A program made the position numbers and the translations under genes. A stretch of 64,000 bases of DNA from Agaricus subrufescens (taxonomy: Eukaryota > Basidiomycota > Agaricomycetes > Agaricales > Agaricaceae). Position 1 is the first letter of the stretch; every line of letters begins with the position of its first letter. The DNA lies in assembly GCA_029945375.1 (NCBI GenBank), contig CM057069.1, positions 1,426,001 to 1,490,000 on the forward strand. The letters are read 5' to 3'. Of the stretch, positions 1 through 10,817 are shown one piece after another. Under the pieces are notes generated by a model, which saw nothing but the letters and a program-made list of their open reading frames with translations, was not told the DNA's origin and made no database searches.

Positions 1-1
1 A

Positions 2-3000
2 GTCTGGCATCAAAGATTCGGACACTGCTCAGATTTCGCTCTGAACAAAGTACCTGAATGCTCCAGTGAACGGATTAAAATCCCGAAAGCTTCTGATCAT
101 GTATGCAAGGGCTGTGCGCTAGGCAAACAAAATCAGAAACCCTTTCAACCAAACCCAAAACGAGCTAAGGCAATTGGCGAAATGACACATTCTGATCTTC
201 TCGAAATGCCGATCAAGTCGTACTCCAAATATAAATGGGTACTGACATTTTTGGATGACTATTCATCCGCTTGCACAATCGTCCTAATAAGGAACAAAGC
301 TGACGTACCAAGGTACATAGAAGCTTACGTACATAAAATGTGGCATTCACAAAAAGTTCGTTGTTTCCAATTTCGGACAGACAATGGCGGAGAATATGTC
401 TCCCAAGGACTCAAGGACTTCTTCCTTGACAATGCGATGGACCACCAAACAACAGTCCCCTATGCACACCAACAAAACGGTCGTGCAGAAAGGTTAAATC
501 GCACCTTGCTCGAAAAAGAACAGGCAATGCGGCTACATGCCTGCTTACCTGATTCTCATTGGGAATTTGCTATTTCAGCAGCCGTTCATGTATATAATAA
601 TACACCAATGCGTCGCCTAAATTGGCAGACTCCACACCAATACTTCGGATATGAAAAGATTGACTTAAATCACCTCCGAGTATTTGGATGCGGTGCATAT
701 GCATTCATACCAGAGGAAAAGCGAATTAATAAGCTTTCACCTCGATCTGAATTCATGACATTCATTGGATATGCTCCGGATGGAAGCTATTTGTTCTTCC
801 GACATAAATCCAATAGAACTGTGTTCAGATCAAGATCTGCAATCTTTGATGAACGAATCTTTCCGTTCTGCCCAGATTACAAACCTGGTGAACTAGAGAA
901 AAGAATGCTTCGAGACGATGGAACTGACGATTCATCATCCTCAGAAGAAGATCCTCTAAGACCCTTAGAGTATGATCCTAATTTCTCAGATTCTTTCACA
1001 CCAAAACCGATGAATAATTTTCGGCATAGCCAATATCATCACCCTTCTTCCTCTAATCAGGAGAGACCATCAAATCCCACTCCACCTCGTGATAACAGTC
1101 CACCACCCGATGATGACCATGAATCCTTCAGTCATGATATCGGAAGTGCAGAAGGACATCGTCAACCAATAGACTATCACGATGAAAATAGATTTGATCC
1201 GCAACCGCCGCCGTCTACCCCTTCTGACTTAGGTCCAGGAGAAGTTCAGCCTGCTCCCAGTACTCCTCCCCGCTTCTCTACGCAAGAAAAAGGAAAAATG
1301 AGAGTACCTACTCCGAGTCCGAGCTCTTCTCCTAGCCCAAGGTCGATTCCTAAAGAACGACCCCCAGTCATAAGAAGAGAAAGGTCATTACCTAATAGAC
1401 CTCCCTTCATTCTTCCAGAGGGATTCCCTCCGAGAAGATCGACAAGACAACGGCAACCCCCTGTAAGACCAGGAAATGTCTATGGTGAAAGATCAAATCC
1501 TGTAGATATTGAAAGACAAAGTAGCGGAGACTGGCCAAGCTCAATCGCTTCGAAAGAGCAACCAGACCCTTCCGAACCTCCATCAAAAAGAATCAACCGA
1601 CCACGTTGGCATTCTGATGGAGAAGATGTCGATGATCCGATGGGAATGGTGATGGGTAAAAATAAACCCTTACCTAAAATTCCAGAAACAGAAGATCAAC
1701 AACTAAAACGTCTTACAAGTGAGGGGGGAAAGGAATTCATTTCCATTTTATTGGCAAAAGCCATCATTCCAGTCACTTATAGAGACCTTGAGAAAATACC
1801 TCGGGACGAACAGAAAGACTGGATTGCAGCATGCCTGGAGGAGCTCCAAGCCTTAAAAAAGCGAGGAGTTTATGAAATAGTTAAACTTCCGGAAGGAAGA
1901 AAAGCTATCAAAAATAGATGGGTCTTTAACGTAAAGTCTGATGGCCGGAAACGTGCTCGACTTGTCGCTAAAGGATTCTCTCAAATCGAAGGAATCGACT
2001 TCGATGAGTTATTTTCCCCTGTTGTACGATATGAAACTGCTCGCCTCATCTTCAGTGTTGCAGCACTAGAAGATTGGGAAATCGAGAGCGTCGATGTCAA
2101 AGCAGCATACTTATATGGAAAACTCGAAGAAGAGATCTACATGGAAGAACCGGAAGGTTTCCATGATCATCGAGGAAAAGTCTGGAAATTAAACCGTGCA
2201 TTATATGGCCTGAAGCAATCTGGCTTAGCCTGGTGGCGTGAATTAACCGCCTCTATGAAAGAACTAGGCTTTAAGTGATGTGCATCAGATGCAGGGGTAT
2301 ATTATTACGTTGACAAAGAAACGAAGCAACTCATCATTGCATTAGTTTACGTTGATGACGTAGCCATAATAGGGAAACGAACTGCAGTCTATATAGACTT
2401 AAAACGCAGATTCATGCTAAAATGGGAATGCCGAGATTTAGGTGAAACCAAAGAATTCTTAGGAATGAGAATTCAAAGGGATCGAGAAAATCGACGACTA
2501 TTCATAGACCAAGTTGATTATCTCAATAAAATCCTTGAAAGATTCGAGATTTCGTCTAAACCTACCAAGACGCCTCTCTCTTCAGGATTCACCTTTAACA
2601 AATTCGAAGGCATTGCGACGCCCATCTTTAAACAGAAGTACCAACAATTAGTTGGATCACTTATGTACCTTATGATCGGTTCTAGGCCTGACATAGCCTA
2701 TGCAACAGTCAAATTGAGTCAGCAATGTGCTAATCCAGCACAAGAACATTACAACCAAGGTCTACATGTTCTTCGCTATCTATATGCCACCAGTAAATAT
2801 AGACTCAATTATAACGGTGCTTCTAATGAAGCCATCGTTGCCTATTCTGATTCAGATTGGGCACAAGATCCAACTGACCGGAAATCTGTTACCGGTAATT
2901 ATGTCACTTTAGCCCAAGGCTGTATAAGCTGGCTAAGTCGCAAACAAAAAACCGTTGCCTCTTCTTCCACAGAAGCAGAGTATATGGCAATTTCTGACTG

Positions 3001-3298
3001 CTCCAAACAACTTGTTTGGATGCATCAATTGCTAAAAGAAATCGGTTTTAAAGTCCAAATTCCACATTTGAATGCGGACAATGAAGGAGCTATTTTTTGG
3101 GGATCTAATCCTGTTCAAGAAAGACGCTCCAAACATATCGACATCCGATACCATGTAATCCGTGAATATGTCGAAGAAAAGAAGATTGCCTTGTTATATG
3201 TCCCTGGTAATAAAAATCCAGCCGACATATTTACAAAAAATCTTGACACTCGAAAATTTGAATTCATCCGATCACTACTAGGGATTGAGTTCTTCTAA
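2..3298 (+). pseudogene. copia pol polyprotein, interrupted by one stop codon
   Basis: The frame is open from base 2, before the first ATG at 182. The gag pre-integrase motif WHQRFGH with a following CxxC is at 5-130. The integrase core shows D (LTFLDDYSS), D (FRTDNGGEY) and E (HQQNGRAERLNRT). A proline/serine-rich, acidic linker follows (about 900-1650). Reverse transcriptase starts near 1800 (NRWVFNVK, ARLVAKGFSQ, LYGLKQS) and has the catalytic YVDD box at 2348-2359. RNase H follows (YSDSDWAQDP, SSSTEAEY, ADNEGAI). The frame is broken only by TGA at 2276-2278, between LGFK and the block leading to YVDD; the downstream part is in the same frame, so this is a point nonsense mutation and not a frameshift. 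Otherwise the protein looks intact, implying recent inactivation. Confidence 0.9.
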
Positions 3299-3329
3299 AT
3301 TATTCCGTAGCTTATTTAGCATGGAGGAG

Positions 3330-3734
3330 TGTTAGAATAATAATAGTATTAGATGCTTGTATAAGCTCGTACTTTATTTAGATAGATATACTTGTATCTC
3401 TCCGAGCATTGAGCGACTCATAGCTCTGCCTAATCGTGTATGTGGATACCTGTAGCTCATGCTCTTCTAAGCTGAGCAATTATGCTTATAATATGCGACC
3501 CACAGTAAAGGATTTACCTGTGGATGGACTAGTAGTTTAGTATATAAACCCCATGTATTCACTGTAATCTACATCGTCGAAGATACATCTTCTACATCTC
3601 TACTACTCTCAACACCTACTTCAGCTCCTTAGAACTATCTCCTACTACTTCTAGTAAGTACTACTCAACCTACTACTACGCTAGTTAGCTGCTAGCATGA
3701 TGATTCCCTAGAGGAAATCATTATTGTCTTAACA
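3330..3734 (+). repeat. 3' LTR of the copia element
   Basis: The LTR starts tgttagaataat and ends attgtcttaaca; the ends form an imperfect inverted repeat with the TG..CA boundary. It lies immediately after the polypurine tract. A TATA box (TATAAA, 3543-3548) sits about midway, consistent with an LTR promoter. There is no 5' LTR in the window to compare with, so insertion age cannot be judged. Confidence 0.85.
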
Positions 3735-3901
3735 CTTCCGACTTCACTACCTTACAAGCAGTATCCGCATCACCATGACTCGGAGATTATATAACATAGA
3801 ATTGGAAACCTCCAAGCATACAGCTACGATAAGCTGGATCTCATCCAAAAAAATAAAAGCATTGGCACTAAACAGATGAAACTAGGTGAAGCTCCTTTCA
3901 T

Positions 3902-5104
3902 TCAAACAGAGTCTTTCACCATAAACTTTGGAGTTGTAGCTGAAGATACTGAGGTTCTTTCAGCATCAGGACTCGAAAAAACTAAAGTCGACATCTTTTC
4001 GTCATTTGGATCGCACGTGTCTTCCAGTGTTCTGTTTATCCCCACTCGGATGATGATAAGATTGTATGCAATGCCAATGACAATTGAATTCTACAGGGAA
4101 CCAGAGTCATTCCTTACTTTGTGAAAAATAAGACTCGCGAAGACTTACAATCATTGCAATCATATGAATAGCAAAATTATCATGGCCGAAATAGACAAAG
4201 AAATGCGCAATACTTATGGACAGGTATAAAACACCAGATTCCATAAGAATACGAATGAGGAATTGAAGCTGGCTCGTCGTGCTACTGTTTTCACTATGGC
4301 GATCTTGTAGAGTCTTCCGGATCCGCCATACCAAGAGACCTGACACAAAAAGTTGATGTTCGTCAGTTTGTTTTTTTCGGCACATCTAGTCAACTCACTG
4401 GTACAGTACGCATTCAGCACTATTGTTGAAGCTAGAAACGGAATGACCACAATTCCTGGGCCAACGTCCATATCAACTTTTGACCATTCATAAGGCCCGA
4501 AATAGGGATCGTGAACATTTTTGATTTGTAGGAAAGTTTGCATGATGACACAGGCAATACAGCCAAGCCAGAGGATAACTGGGAACCACATAACTGACAC
4601 CCGTTTCCAATAAGCATTCCATAGGCGATACATCTGAAAGGTTAGGTTACCAATTTTTTCAGCGACAGAAGCGCCCATTAAGGTGAACTTGCCAGAACAA
4701 CATCTGTGAGTAAAGAAACAACGTCAAAAAGGCAGCACTATCCAGCCCCAAAGTTTATCACTTTAATCCTCTTGAGTTCTTTCTGGACTAACCTTTATAA
4801 TGGATCTCCACGGTGGTTCAGTGTACTCTCCTAGCTTGTTCCCCCATTGCACAAAGGCTGCCTCTTCAATAGACGTGCAAATGTAAACCGCTTCATCAAG
4901 TATTACGAGCACTGCAATCAGGTTGGTTGCAATAAGCGTATACCAGCGAATGTTCTTCCTAATTTTCCACCCATCATCGGTTAGGATCAACCAGCGATTT
5001 GCAAATGCAACGGAGATAAGATACAAGCCAAGAAAGATTCCAGTGGCGAAGGTGATTGTTACAGCTTGGGGTAACAAGAAAGGGGGTAGGTCAGGCCCAG
5101 GCAT
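3902..5104 (-). CDS. seven-transmembrane protein, uncharacterised agaricomycete family (copy A)
   Basis: The function is unknown. The spliced product has seven predicted membrane helices: PQAVTITFATGIFLGLYLIS, YTLIATNLIAVLVIL, an exon-2 helix (CCLFDVVSLLTDVVL), VSVMWFPVILWLGCIACVIM, GIVVIPFLASTIVLNAY, LYLSISIAHFFVYFG, and SIVIGIAYNLIIIRVG. The order matches a large, lineage-expanded agaricomycete family of integral membrane proteins with conserved YRLW and NLIIIRV motifs. Five exons are supported: 5104-4793, a 45 nt exon ending at 4693, an exon from 4633 (MYRLW) to the YCTS junction, one with LLVWRIRKTL, and the last exon ending at 3902. The second intron starts GCAAGT, a GC-AG intron. I chose the ATG at 5104 because the longer open frame upstream has no ATG. 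It is not a STE3 pheromone receptor by sequence pattern. Copy B follows upstream in tandem. Confidence 0.8.
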
Positions 5105-6210
5105 TTGTGATTCTGCAGAGATCACTGCCGTGAAACCCTCAGTTCGCAAGCGACCTCGGTTTATATCTCGAGGCCTCAGCTATCCATCAGATTCTTCGCC
5201 TATTCCGGCCAAAAAAGAGGGAAATATCAGCTCCAAATCACAGAATACCATGTGCTAAGTTGATATGGCCACCAGCGCTTTCGTGCCGTATCATCGTTTC
5301 ATGTCGGAATCATCAAATATCAGTCGGCAACTAGTGTTACTCACTCGGCAGACTAGGTTCCCAATGCTGGGTCCAATCCAGCACGACAAACAGGTTGTTT
5401 GGCATTTATGGTGTTACAGCTGTTTTGACATTCTCACTCGGTGAAGGCTTCTCTCAGGCCTTTGAGGTTCTTCGTCAAGGCAGAAGTCCAAAACCCGGCG
5501 GAACAAATACAATTCTATTGTCTTGTAGGTAACGTGATCGAGTTATACCCGAAATGTTCTCTTGAATTCTTCTGGTTGATTTTTTATTTTCATAGTCGGC
5601 GCTAAGTACTCAAGTACATTTTTGTATTTTGTATTTTGGCTTCTCCGAGATGGCAGAATGACTACAGTTTCAGTGTCCGACAGCATCAATGATCAAGGTG
5701 CAGGGGCCCTGCACGTCATACTTGTATTATCGAAGTTGACGTTGGGAGACCCCACTGAGGTCGTTTTCCAAACTCGTCATTAAAAGAACTCTCGTGCTCC
5801 AGTGTCATGACTCAATGGAGCCACCTTGGATCAAATTGGATCTGATTATGAGTAGGTTGCCGCCAGCCAAATCTCTCGCCGAAGCATGCTTATAAATAGG
5901 GAGTGTATTAGTACTCGTAGTGATCATGACCACAGCAGTGATTATGCACCCCGGTATTACCCGCTCTCCATCTATCTGAAGGTTCATTGAAGGCCCAAAG
6001 CATCGATGGCCTGTCCCTCTTGTGGAATGCCCCTGGATTGCCCGCGACCTGACTAGAGGTCATTTCTCCTCGATCACTTTCGTAGGAGTATTACGATCCC
6101 AGCATCACTGAGCGCTGATCTACTGTTCCGAGTCTGATCGGTTAGCACTTCAAACGTCGTTTCAAACGAAGAGTCACCAAGCAGGTACGACTATGTGAAG
6201 CCTTCCTCCC
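5105..6210. other. duplicated upstream region of seven-TM copy A
   Basis: No convincing gene. Much of this stretch aligns by eye with 7435-8220 upstream of copy B, for example the block at about 5805-6010 (Atgactcaatggagccacc onward) with 7845-8070. The exception is a segment at about 5515-5800 that is absent from the B side. A TATA-like ttataaatag near 5889 is on the + strand, pointing away from the seven-TM gene. Short open frames here are not conserved between the two copies, so I call none. Confidence 0.6.
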
Positions 6211-7434
6211 CTAACCACACTCTTTATCCCCAAATTTCGGAGCTGTGACCGAAGTGACTGAAATTCCTCCAGCTCGGGGACTTTGAAAAACTAGAGTCGA
6301 CAGTACTTGATTGTTTAGACAGCGCTCATCTTCTGTCCTATTCATTCCGACGCGAATGATAATAAGGTTGTATGCGATACCAATCACGATTGTATTCTGC
6401 AGACAAACAAGGTCAGTCCTCATTAGTAAAACCTACGAGGATTGATTTTTCAAAGTCTTACAAGTGTCCCAATCATGTGAATAGCAAAGTTATCATGGCC
6501 GAAGTAGACCAAGAAGTGTGCAATGCTTATGGACAAGAAGAAAACGCCAGATTCCATCAGAATGCGAATGAGGAATTGGAGTCGTCCTGGTGCATTGCCA
6601 CTTCCGCTGTCACGGCGTTTCAAAGTCTTCCAAATCCGCCATACGAGAAGACCTGACACAAACAACCATTATTCGTCGCCTTTTTCCTTTTCACTCTTGC
6701 GTTCAACAAACTCACCAGTACAGTATGCATTAAACACTATAGTCGAAGCTAGGAATGGAACGACTACAATGCCAGGTCCAACATTCATATCGACTTTGGA
6801 CCATTGATAAGGTCCAAAATTAGGATCGTGAAGGTTCTTTATTTGTAGGAAAGTTTGCATGATGATGCAGGCCAAGCCGCCGAGCCAGAGGAAAGATGGA
6901 AACAAAATGACCGACACTCGCTTCATGCAAGTAAGCCATAAGCGATACATCTGAAAGGCTGAGTTGCAATACTTTGCGACAGATATATCCACTGACGGTA
7001 GACTTACCAGAACGGTATCGGTGAGTAGGCATATGATGTCAAAAAGGATGCACTATCCAACCCCAGAAGTTTGTTAGTCCCCCCCACTAAGCAGATAGCT
7101 CATCGATTCATCGTTGACTAACCCTTATAATCGGTCTCCAAGATGGTTCAATGTATTCTTCTGGCTTGTTCCCCTGCTCTACGAATCCTGACTCCGCAAC
7201 GGGCGTGCTAATATTCACCCCCTCATCAAAAAATACAAGCACTGCAATTATGTTGGTTGCAATAAGAGTATACCAATGGATATTCTTCCGAAACTTCCAC
7301 CCCTCATCAGTAAGTATCAACCAGCGGTTCGCAAATGCCACGGAGATAAGATAGAATCCAAGGAAGATTCCAGTGGTGAGGGTGATCGTCACAGCCTGAG
7401 GCAACAAGAATGGGGGTTGGTCAGGCCCTGGCAT
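6211..7434 (-). CDS. seven-transmembrane protein, uncharacterised agaricomycete family (copy B)
   Basis: This is a tandem paralogue of copy A with the same five-exon structure and the same seven-helix layout. Exon 1 starts MPGPDQPPFLLPQAV at 7434. Exon 2 is the 45 nt exon encoding CILFDIICLLTDTVL, ending at 7018. Exon 3 starts MYRLWLTCMKRV and ends YCTG at 6716. Exon 4 starts at 6652 with LLVWRIWKTL. Exon 5 encodes NTIVIGIAYNLIIIRV and a polar tail. Intron 2 here has a normal GTAAGT donor, unlike copy A. Introns are 50-65 bp; one has a clear branch site (actaac). Differences from A are spread over loops and tail, while helices are well conserved, which suggests both are under selection. Its ligand, if any, is unknown. 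Confidence 0.8.
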
Positions 7435-9129
7435 TGGTAATTTTGCAGAGATCACTGGCGTGAAACCTGCAGTTCCCCAATGACCTTGGTTTATATCCCG
7501 AGGCCTCCCCCATCCATCAGATTCCTCACCTGTTCAGGCGAGAAGAGCAGGGAATATCAGCTCCAATCCACAAGACACTATCATGTGCAGGGTTGATTTG
7601 GCCACCAGCGCCTTCATGCCATATCATCGTTTCACGTCAAAATTATCAGATGTCAGTTGGCAGCTGGAGTGATCTGTTGCTATCACTTCTAGTGGCACGA
7701 CAAATAGACTATTTGGCATCCATGGCATTGCAACTGGTTTGACATTATCACTAGTTGTGACTTCTCTCTCAGGTTCTCGGGGGTTCCTCGTCAAGACAGA
7801 AGCCGACTGAAGGCCGGCGGAACAGATGCGCTTCTAATGTCTGATGACTCAATGAAGCCACGTTGAATCAAAGTAGATCTAATTATGGGCACGACTACAA
7901 GTTGTCGTCGGTCTGATCTCTCGCCGATGCATACTTATAATTAGGGGAGCTACTATTCGTGGTGATTATGACCGCAGCAGTGATTAGTATGATGCACACC
8001 CGGTATCACCCGTTTTTCATCTATCTGACGGTCCAAAATTCGGAAACTCAATGCATCGATGATCGGTGCCTCGTGCTGAGAATGCCCCTGGATTTCCGCC
8101 TGACTAGAGGTCATATTTCCTCGATCATTTTAGTAGTAGAGTAGGAGCCTTATTATGATCCCAGTACCACTCAGCGCTGATCTACAGTTCCGAATCTGAT
8201 CGGCCAGCACTTCAAAGGCCGTTTCAACTAGGGGATATACTGTCGGAATTAATTGCTTCAGAGTTCTCCAAAGGTACGCTTACCCGGGCCAACTAAATTC
8301 TCTATATTAATAAAGCGGCTCGGGGCATGGTTTAAGAATTTGTCGTAAATGTCATTTTCTCTCACATTTCTTTTCATTCGTCATCGACATCATTTCTTCC
8401 TTCACGATATGCATGTGTATCTCTGCTTAGCTTTCCACGCCAAGATATATGTTCTCTTCTAGTACCCGTAGATCCGTTATTCTAGTGAGTTAAAGTATTC
8501 TAAAAGTCACGCGAAGCAAATGATAGATGGGGCGGCTCAAGTTCCCGTGTTGTCATGCATCATGTATAATATCTATAATTAGGGGTATTATCTCCAATAT
8601 GTTTTTCTCGCCCCGCAATTGAATACGTAACTCAGTAGTCAGTTGAGCAATAGTGTGGGGTTCTGGGCCAAGACCCCCCCACCATGTTCTCCGCAATAGC
8701 ACCGCAGCAGTACTTCTAAGCCCAAGAATTCGGATTCATCTCCAAGCCTCGAGAAAAGTGTATATTTATAGTATCTAGCAATCACTTTGTCATAAGGGCC
8801 AAAAAGGAAGTGAATTTAAGATTCAGTCAGGGTTTCCGTGCTATACGTGAAAGACAGTTCATTTTTCCTGAATCTTCACAGCCTGCGTATACCCTCCACT
8901 CACTGAGCTCTATTTGCGCACTATGAGAGAAAACAGGTATAAACGGGCATCCGCATTTTTACAAACAAGCGTAAGTAGTTTAAAAATATCCCGATCAGTG
9001 CCGAAAGGATTTTCGAATTACATATTGACAAATGGTGTGGGATACAATTCATGATAAGAAGCATTGAATCAGTGTCATCAGAGGCAAAAATGACTCTCCC
9101 CCCCCTCCTCCCCGAATGTCAAAATTAGC
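7435..9129. other. intergenic region
   Basis: The first 0.8 kb is the duplicated upstream sequence of copy B. From about 8240 to 9129 I see no open frame with recognisable protein features, no RNA gene and no repeat. The sequence near 9090-9120 is a C-rich run just downstream of the cupredoxin stop codon. Confidence 0.5.
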
Positions 9130-10126
9130 TTAGGCAAGGAACATGGCCGCAGCGCCAGCCACTAGGGCGACAAGACCAGAGTTCTGCATTACCATGTCGT
9201 GGGTAGCTGCCGAAGATTGGGTAGGGGATGGGGCGCCACTGCCGCCACTGCCGGCAGCGCTGGCTGCGGCAGTGACAGAGGTGCTGGGGTAGGCCGTTGC
9301 ACCACTGGGAATGGGGCCAGGACGCTGGGAAGCAGATGCACCCTGACCAACTATTCCGTTCTCGGTTTGCTATTGGAGAGTATTTCAGATGATCAATTGA
9401 TATCATGAGATGGAGAAGGACGTACGTCGACTGAGGTGATCTTAGCGGCAGCTTCTTTGTAGGCATTGAAGGTGTTGTTTCCGCTGGTAGGAGCATTAAT
9501 AGCTCCGACCATTCCTTTAGGCGGGTCTTTAGATCTATGGTCTATGTAGTGAATGGTTAGGACTCACCAGCGGGACAATGGGGAGTAGGCTGCAACTGCT
9601 TGCAGAAGAACCACAAGGCTTGAGGGTTGTGAGTTGTGTGATATTTGGGAGAAGACTGAGCCGGACTTACGCTTCGCGTCGTTGGTGATCGTGAGGTTCC
9701 ACACTGGAGCTGGCTTCACGGAGGGGTCGGGAATAAAGACCCAACCGGAATCAAAGCCACCTTCGAGGTCCTTACAAGGCTCACTGAAGGATGACTGTGT
9801 GATCGAGTGGTTTCCAGGCCTTGGAAACGATTTGAGTGGCGAGCGACAGCGGAGGGGCAAATGATATCCTTACGCGCCGGTAAACATGAAACTGACGACG
9901 GTGCCGTTCGATGCTTTGAAGTTGTTGGGTATAAATTGGAAGATACCACCATTAGGGGTGCTGGCCGTTGCACCAACCATGACGGTCACCTGCGTGGTAG
10001 GTGTGAATTTAGGGGCTGTAGAGGGAACGGTAGACGACGTACGACATCAGTTGAATTAGTACCATTATTTTGAGCAAGGGCAAGGGCAGACAGGCCCAAC
10101 GAGGCAAGGACAGTAGCAAAACGCAT
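9130..10126 (-). CDS. secreted cupredoxin-domain protein, probable GPI anchor
   Basis: This is an extracellular cupredoxin of the fungal serine-rich type. The start is MRFATVLASLGLSALALAQ, a clear signal peptide. The cupredoxin strand pattern follows: VTVMVGATASTPNGGIFQF, then GNHSITQSSFSEPC, then WFFCKQLQPTPHC with PAGM. These supply the type-1 copper ligand set His (GNHS), Cys (WFFC), His (PHC) and Met (PAGM), plus a likely Cys-Cys bridge. A Ser/Ala/Gly-rich stretch and a hydrophobic end (LVALVAGAAAMFLA) suggest GPI anchoring. I place five introns of about 50-60 bp; the sixth exon starts at QTENGIVGQ. The family is common in wall-associated secretomes, and its physiological role is not settled. 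The paralogue at 56697 lacks most of these ligands. Confidence 0.85.
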
Positions 10127-10192
10127 GGCGATGAAGTGGGGGATAGTGAAAGTAACAGGGGTTTGGGCGAAGGATGGCTTAGAGGCATTTAC

Positions 10193-10200
10193 ATTTTATA
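10193..10200 (-). promoter_or_regulatory. TATA box of the cupredoxin gene
   Basis: On the minus strand the sequence reads TATAAAAT, 67-74 bp upstream of the ATG at 10126. This spacing is normal for a fungal TATA promoter. Confidence 0.5.
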
Positions 10201-10462
10201 CATGGTAACGGCGTGAGAGGGAAAGTGCTTATTTTTGAATGCGAAGGGAAACGGATGCTATTCGTGGACGATGTTTCAATGCCATGTCGGAAGCAGGAGG
10301 TGCGTTAGTACCAGGTTAGTACGAGATTGTACTCGACGGGAACGGCGTGAGAGGCGGCAGTCGCTCAAAGGAGATAGATCCATCCGAGGTGGAGTGATAA
10401 AGCTGATGGGGTCGTGATGGCCGGCCGAGGTGTGACTGTGGTGGTGCGAATGATCTGTCAGC

Positions 10463-10468
10463 AAAAAA
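10463..10468 (-). terminator. Pol III oligo-T terminator of tRNA-Glu
   Basis: Six T residues on the minus strand lie three bases past the tRNA 3' end, as expected for RNA polymerase III termination. Confidence 0.8.
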
Positions 10469-10470
10469 GA

Positions 10471-10542
10471 TTCCGACACGGGGAATCGAACCCCGAGCTG
10501 CCGCGTGAAAGGCGGCAATGTTAGCCATTACACCATATCGGA
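10471..10542 (-). tRNA. tRNA-Glu (anticodon TTC)
   Basis: A 72 nt cloverleaf on the minus strand. The acceptor stem pairs TCCGATA with TGTCGGA (one G-U), followed by discriminator A. The D arm holds GGTGTAATGGCTA. The anticodon stem is GCCGC/GCGGC around the loop CTTTCAC, giving anticodon TTC. The T arm has GGTTCGATTCC. There is no intron and no encoded CCA. It reads glutamate GAA codons. Confidence 0.95.
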
Positions 10543-10751
10543 TATTATAATAGACTATAACTCCAGATTATAGGGAGTTGCGTCCAGACTCGCGTCGGTG
10601 CGTCCCGCCCTCCGCCTGCTGGAAAAAACGGGCGGGACGGAAAGTACGTGTTTGAGTACGCGTATCTGTATGTGCTGTACGCCTGTGGCCGAGCTACCGA
10701 CCACTTACGTCCCGGGACCAGCTTACAGTCAGGGCTGGCACCACGTGACTT

Positions 10752-10770
10752 TTCTGGAGGTTTGGAACCA
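10752..10770 (+). promoter_or_regulatory. possible heat-shock element upstream of HSP60
   Basis: The stretch at 10752-10770 can be read as alternating five-base units nTTCn, nGAGn, nTTGn, a degenerate HSF1 site, about 50-65 bp upstream of the HSP60 ATG. Heat-shock control of HSP60 is well known in fungi, but the match has only one perfect unit, so it is weak. Confidence 0.3.
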
Positions 10771-10817
10771 AAATTTAAGGGCGGACTCAGCGAATTTGCT
10801 CTTTACTCGCGACGACG

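Larger units (their letters stand above)
1..3734 (+). mobile_element. Ty1/copia LTR retrotransposon, 5'-truncated by window edge
   Basis: The element enters the window inside pol. Domain order is gag pre-integrase zinc finger, integrase, reverse transcriptase, RNase H, which is the copia (Pseudoviridae) order rather than gypsy. After the last stop at 3298 comes a purine-rich tract (about 3319-3329, gcatggaggag), then a 405 bp 3' LTR that begins TG and ends CA. The five bases cttcc after the LTR (3735-3739) are the expected right copy of a target-site duplication; the left copy and 5' LTR lie outside the window. It sits directly next to the 3' end of the first seven-transmembrane gene. One in-frame stop suggests this copy is dead or nearly so. 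Confidence 0.95.
3890..8235. repeat. tandem segmental duplication, about 2.1-2.3 kb per unit
   Basis: Unit 1 runs from about 3890 to 6170 and unit 2 from about 6200 to 8235. Each holds one seven-TM gene plus roughly 0.8-1 kb of upstream DNA. Matching landmarks: start codons at 5104 and 7434; the block ending near the conserved cttcaaa..cgtttcaa at about 6150 and 8215. The offset falls from 2330 to about 2050 bases because unit 1 has about 280 extra bases near 5515-5800. The unit is direct, not inverted. Confidence 0.75.

Noticed and set aside
3902..7434. STE3-type pheromone receptor
   Set aside because: Seven helices are present, but the conserved STE3 motifs are absent and the YRLW and NLIIIRV signatures belong to another agaricomycete family. 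No pheromone precursor gene (CaaX end) was seen nearby.
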